In this document: positions 59,220-64,000 of the stretch, piece by piece
How the letters are laid out: every line of letters begins with the position of its first letter
How positions within the stretch are numbered: the first letter of the stretch is position 1
Assembly: GCA_026874595.1 (NCBI GenBank)
Contig: CM049307.1
Span: 96,014,330-96,078,329, forward strand
Length of the DNA: 64,000 nt
From: Sipunculus nudus
Lineage: Eukaryota > Annelida > Sipuncula > Golfingiida > Sipunculidae
Reading direction: 5' to 3'
Program-made: the position numbers and the translations under genes
Notes under the pieces: model-generated
Seen by the model: the letters and a program-made list of their open reading frames with translations, nothing else
Told to the model about the DNA's origin: nothing
The model's database searches: none

Positions 59220-61865
59220 ACACCAGCTCCAGTGACAGGTACGTTGTCGAGCACTCTTGTTAAACAAACCTGTCCAGAAAACCAATGTAAATATTTATAT
59301 ATATATATATATTAATATATTTATATTAAAATGCGGTCCCTCCCCAGTCCATTAACCAACCTTGAAAATAAATTGACGCCGTTGGCAACATACCTGTATG
59401 TGCGTCTCCGATATAGTAGCTGGCCTCGCTATGCTAAGAATATTTCGTCGAAAGGTGACACCAGTTGTGTATAGGATATGCCACATGTACAGACACGTGT
59501 ATAGAGACCCCAACAGATGTAACTAGTTAAGTCATCATGACGTATTTTAACACTAGATTATAAATATACAATACTCACGTAGGCGAAAGAAACAACAAGC
59601 GGTGAACACCGACTACAAGTCAGCCGACAGCACTGCTATACAAAGTGGTCGAAATTACTCATATGCTATGGGGGCAAAAGATGACGAAATTTTATGATGT
59701 AGCGGTTCATTGAAATCAGCTGTCAGTGACGCCGCCAAACTTGCGTACACAGGACGATCCCTTGTTGCAAAACGTCCGTTACAACCAGGACCACACCCAG
59801 AGAGGTAAATACCGTACTGCCTGGTTGTCACGGTGACTGTGGTCGCTCGTCCACGCGTTCAGGTGAAGGTTATACAGGCTGTACAACACCGACCCTCGTG
59901 TAAATACAAGGGCCTCTTGACCGGTGTCCACTATCTGTGTTAGGTCAATATTTTGTATCTGTCAACCGGGGCTTGGTAATATCATTCAGGCTAAATCAAT
60001 AATTAACATATGCGGTGCGGAAAATTACCACCGTTAATGTTTGCAGTATTTAGTTATGTAGATGTTTATATTTCATAAACTTTTCTATTTCCACTTAATG
60101 ACAGTGTTCCATATACTGCACAATTTTCCCTTGTTCCTGTGCAAAATTCATCATTATAAAATCGTATCAACTTGATAAGACATTTAATCGTGTCCATTCG
60201 ACAGTTCTAAAAATGTAACATTTTTTATCTGGACTGAGTTAACATGTCATGCATGAGTACTATATACCATGCGCAAATCATTACTGCATTAGTCATCGTT
60301 AACCCTTTTTTCATAATTCTTTTTCGAAACGATATAAGTGATAAACTGCCTTTAATTGTATACTTAATTCTGAAGAACAGTTTACATCTGCGGCCACATT
60401 GCAATTATACCGGACAAATAAGAAGAAATAAAGACGTACATAATACAACAACTTACAGAAGCATACCTGAACATACAGTAATTCTCATTCCGTATGCAGA
60501 GTATCACAAGTAATAAACAGACCTTTTCCACCGGCATGCCGTTGTCGTCTGTAGGTTCGGGTCCTTTTTAAATCAAACAGATTCATGGCACAAAGACACA
60601 CAGGAACCCCACTTCTAATGTTCAGACAGGATTTTTTTTCTTACTTCGTTTGACATACATCAAATAGTCCATTTTTGTTTATATAACGGACCAAAACTGT
60701 TCCTGTCCAATTTCACCAACAAATGTCGCAAGTGTGGTTGGAAAGATCTATTTAATTGTAATGTGACAAAAGATGCCTCTCTGAAATCGTGATGACATAT
60801 TGCATATGAAAACATCATACTGAAGTGGAAGAAGACGGCAAATCCCTGACAATTGCGAATAATCAGGTCACTGACAGGTGGCGCTGTTTTAACAGCCTCA
60901 TAATAGACCTATTTCTCCGGGCATAACTGACATTGTGCTGCGGCAATCTTCCGGAAAATTACCCTGCCACGAAGGTTATGCAAGATATGTCTGTCTTTAT
61001 CAGTTGAACTGTTTGTCTGTTGGCAGGACTACATAAAATCTACTGGATTGATTCTATTTAAACGGGGGGGGGGGATAAGGAAGATTTTATAAAATCTGGG
61101 TGCAGACCAGAATAAACGCTCTTCTGGGTGCTATCGTGTTTGTTATATGATGTTGGCTATATCTTATTATTAATGATATACATTTGTGATTTCTAGTGTC
61201 ATTGCATTACGATTATCGTTTAATCGTAAGATTATAATTACAGAAAAAAGGAAACAGGCGCCAATCCTGAACCCGCATGGCCCCGACCCCGCAGACTGTT
61301 TTAGTAACACGTGTGAATGATTATAAAGCCGTTTGATATATCATTCTGATGACCTTGTACATGCACAGAGTGAGTAATTTTGTGTGGCGGACACAATGTG
61401 GGTATACATTGCCGGGGGCACATTGAGGTTGTATGTCAGTTAACTTGACCATAATGACCAACGGCGTGACCCCTCCCATTGGGACGCTGACCTGTGCCAA
61501 GCCGTTTATAATCAAAGCCACACCCGCCTGGCCGTGTACATCTCCTGAGTAGACTTACCCTCATCACGTGTCGGATTCTAATATTTCAAGCATTAGTACA
61601 ATATACTCGCGTTTAACCGATCAAAGTTTTCTTTATGTAAACAGAGTACCACGTTTAAATGATTTTCAAATTGATTGTTATTTGACGTATACTACATATA
61701 ATATAATAAGTATACATGTCTTACGGACAGCTTGCTTACTTTTGGGTTTACTAATGTTGTACTTCAAATATACAGCCAGGTATCCCATGGACTTATTTAC
61801 AAAAAAAGACTGCAGAACTTTATTTGAAAATATTTGTTCCTATACTATTCAAAATAAAAATGAAA
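59220..61865. other. intergenic; candidate globin B 5' exon near 59581-59680
   Basis: On minus, TTCGCCTAC|GTGAGTATTG at 59580 is a strong donor, and a CATAAAAT box lies about 110 bp upstream near 59690. This could be a non-coding first exon of globin B. The rest holds no recognised gene; a poly-G run lies at 61064. Confidence 0.3.
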
Positions 61866-61870
61866 ACAAT

Positions 61871-63460
61871 CAAATGACCCATGGGTCATGACGCGCAGCC
61901 GACTGAAATGTTGACAAAATGTCCTTGCACAGACAACTAATAAAGATAATGTAGGTGGCATCATTGTTCATGCATATTAGCTTAAGTTCATCAAGACCCA
62001 AAAGCACAACAAATTTGATGACAATCCAACCAGCCTTTCATGAGAAATCTGGCAATTTGTGTGTATTTCTCATTATTTCTGGGGTGCTCAAACATACCCC
62101 AAAACTCTGAGGATATAGCTCACTATGACCCAATTTCAGGTTTCTGGGGAGAACTTTTGAGGAACTCTGAGAATATAGCTCACTGTGACCCAATTTCAGG
62201 TTTCTGGGGAGAACTTTTGAGGAACTCTCAGGATATCCAGTTAGAAGATTCTGGGCTAAATGGTTATGATTTGTGCCCTACTTTGGTATCAAATATTCAA
62301 TTATTCTAAGGGGTGCTTATAAGCCCCATAGCACAGAAAATATGGGTAACAGAGACCTCAATTCATGTTTCCAAGGAGACTTTTCATAGACCTCCCTGGA
62401 TTTTAGGTAAGAAGATTCCAGGTCCAATGTTTACGATATGTGCCCTGCTTTGGTATCAAAATTCTAATTATTATTATATTAGGGGGTGCTTATAAGCCCC
62501 ATAGCTCAGAAAATATGGGTAACAGAGACTTAATTTCAAGTTTCCAAGTATATTTAACAGATTCCCTGGATGTCAAGTTAGAAGATTCTAGGACCCATGG
62601 TTACCATTTGTGTCCTGTTAATGGATGACCGCATCTTGAAGGTCTTAAAAATAGAAAAACAAATGTTTTTAAAAATTTTTGTGGTGCCACCAGTCTGCAT
62701 GAACTGATGAAACACTCCATGATGAATATGCATGCAAAGAATCAGGGTGATCAATGCATTAGTTGTTCAGATACTGGAGCTTTTGTATCAATTTTTTAGT
62801 TATTCTGGGAGGTAATTCTAAGCCAAATAAATCGGAGGATATTGGTAACAGAGACCTAATTTCAGGTTTCCATGGAGTTTTTTATGGACCTCCCAGGATG
62901 TCAAGAAATAAGATTTTAGTTAAAATGGTTATGATTTGTGCCCTGTTAACAGACGACCACATCTTTGAAAGTCTCAAAAATAAAGATAAAAATGCGTAAA
63001 AACTCAAAGAAGTCCAGGTGGCGCCACCAGTCTGCAGGAATTGATGAAACACTATATGATGCATATGCATGCAAAGAATAATGCCGATCAATGCATTAGT
63101 TGTTCAGATACCAGAGCTTTTGTATCAAATTTTAGGTATTCTGGGGGGGGGGGGTACTTCTGAGCCCCATAGCTCAGACAATATTGGTTAAAAAAGACCT
63201 AATTCCAGGTTTCCAAGGAGACTTTCCATGGACTTATCTTGATGTAAAGTAAGAAGATTCCAGGTTCAACGGTTACGATTTGTGCCCTGTTAACAGATGA
63301 CTGCATCTTTTAAGGTCTCAAAAACAGACAAAAAATTGTAAAAAATTCGCAGATTCCAGGTCCATTTCCTTGTTAACGGACAGACGGCCGGATGGCTGGA
63401 CGGACGACGGACAAAGAATGATCGCTATAGCTCAGATAACTTATAGTCTGCTGAGCTAAA
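61871..63460 (+). repeat. family H repeat, copy 5 with internal tandem units
   Basis: Head CAAATGACCCATGGGTCATG (same 14-bp palindrome as copy 1), tail GGACGGACGACGGACAAAG, then ATCGCTATAG and a hairpin AGCTCAG...CTGAGCT (63429-63457) plus AAAA. The interior differs from copies 1 and 4: it has four units with TAAGCCCCATAGCTCAGA, ATTTCAGGTTTCC and TTACGATTTGTGCCCTG blocks, including a roughly 339-bp tandem pair (62686 and 63025) and a 63-bp pair near 62100-62225. Confidence 0.7.
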
Positions 63461-63464
63461 ATAA

Positions 63465-64000
63465 GTTCTGCTTGGCAAACATATCTTTCAGAAAGCATAA
63501 AATCATGATAAAATTGGCAATTTGAATAAATGTTTCATTGAAATATTGGTATGGAATTCAAATAAATGTTTCATTGAAATTTGGATAATCTATCTGATTT
63601 ACAGATTAACCTGTTTTCCTGAAATATGTAGAGCGTATCAGTTAGAGTAATTAACATATCCTGACCTTACAGGCCGAGTTTATATGGAATACCATTTACC
63701 CCCCCCCCCCCCCCCCCCCGATCAGACTGTACTTGGGATGATAATGTCTTCACCAGATGACATACTTTGATCCCCGCATGACACTACACGGTACAACTTG
63801 CTGTACATAACTGTACGTGACAAACACAGATCTGTATGTGCTTTATCTCTCAAAGGATTTAAGATACAATAATTTCATGGTGCACAGCCGATAATCTTGA
63901 CATTATGTTATGATTGAGGAATTAACAATTTGTACCCTTTCATCATATTTGAAGAACAAATGGTAGTACTGCATTCCGTGTACGTATGATTCACAAAATA
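63465..64000. other. no gene; poly-C tract and small duplication
   Basis: A roughly 40-bp segment with AATAAATGTTTCATTGAAAT is duplicated in tandem near 63525-63585. A run of about 20 C residues lies at 63699-63719. No exon is supported. Confidence 0.5.

Overview
This window looks like a piece of an animal nuclear genome. The likely source is a lophotrochozoan and most plausibly a mollusc (bivalve-like). Coding exons are short and separated by long AT-rich, repeat-laden introns. There are many (AT)n microsatellites, tRNA-derived SINEs, relics of APE-type non-LTR and Ty3/gypsy-type retroelements, and several short-ended DNA repeat families. No bacterial operon, CRISPR or phage structure was seen. 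The clade assignment is inference from gene and repeat character; no database search was possible.

Three protein-coding genes are well supported. (1) A DEG/ENaC-family sodium channel on + (20534-22435) has its whole coding region in one exon: N-terminal HG motif, M1, Cys-rich extracellular domain and an M2 with the GxS filter. (2) and (3) Two paralogous three-exon globin genes lie on the minus strand: globin A (exons 28483-28318, 27584-27359, 26549-26403) and globin B (exons 53147-52969, 47099-46874, 45801-45655). Both keep the ancestral globin introns (B12.2 and G7.0) and the proximal F8 histidine. Globin B has the distal E7 histidine; globin A has phenylalanine there.

Layout: 1-8 kb is mostly non-coding, with a TIR-like fragment at 4.1 kb and a solo-LTR-like block at 6.1-6.7 kb. 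8.2-8.7 kb holds a possible small hydrophobic ORF. 9.1-11.4 kb is a 2.3-kb dispersed repeat (family H) with a palindromic head and a hairpin tail. 13.4-14.0 kb has two tRNA-derived SINE copies. 15.0-15.2 kb is a promoter/first-exon candidate that could feed the channel gene. 26.4-32.7 kb holds globin A; its upstream intron carries a 2.5-kb element whose inverted termini are arrays of small hairpins, plus an inverted LTR relic. 33.58-34.81 kb is a nearly perfect 614-bp tandem duplication. 35.3-36.0 kb is a decayed Ty3/gypsy integrase. 38.9-42.5 kb is a decayed non-LTR retrotransposon. 45.6-53.2 kb is globin B. 53.8-63.5 kb is dense in family H repeats (four more copies or tails), some with internal tandem repeats and nuclear-receptor-like TGACCT half-sites.

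The genes do not form a pathway. The two globins are a local duplication with diverged haem pockets, and the channel is an independent gene. The candidates for something undescribed are the hairpin-array element in globin A, the family H repeats with paired head palindrome and tail hairpin, and the collagen-like insert in the channel.
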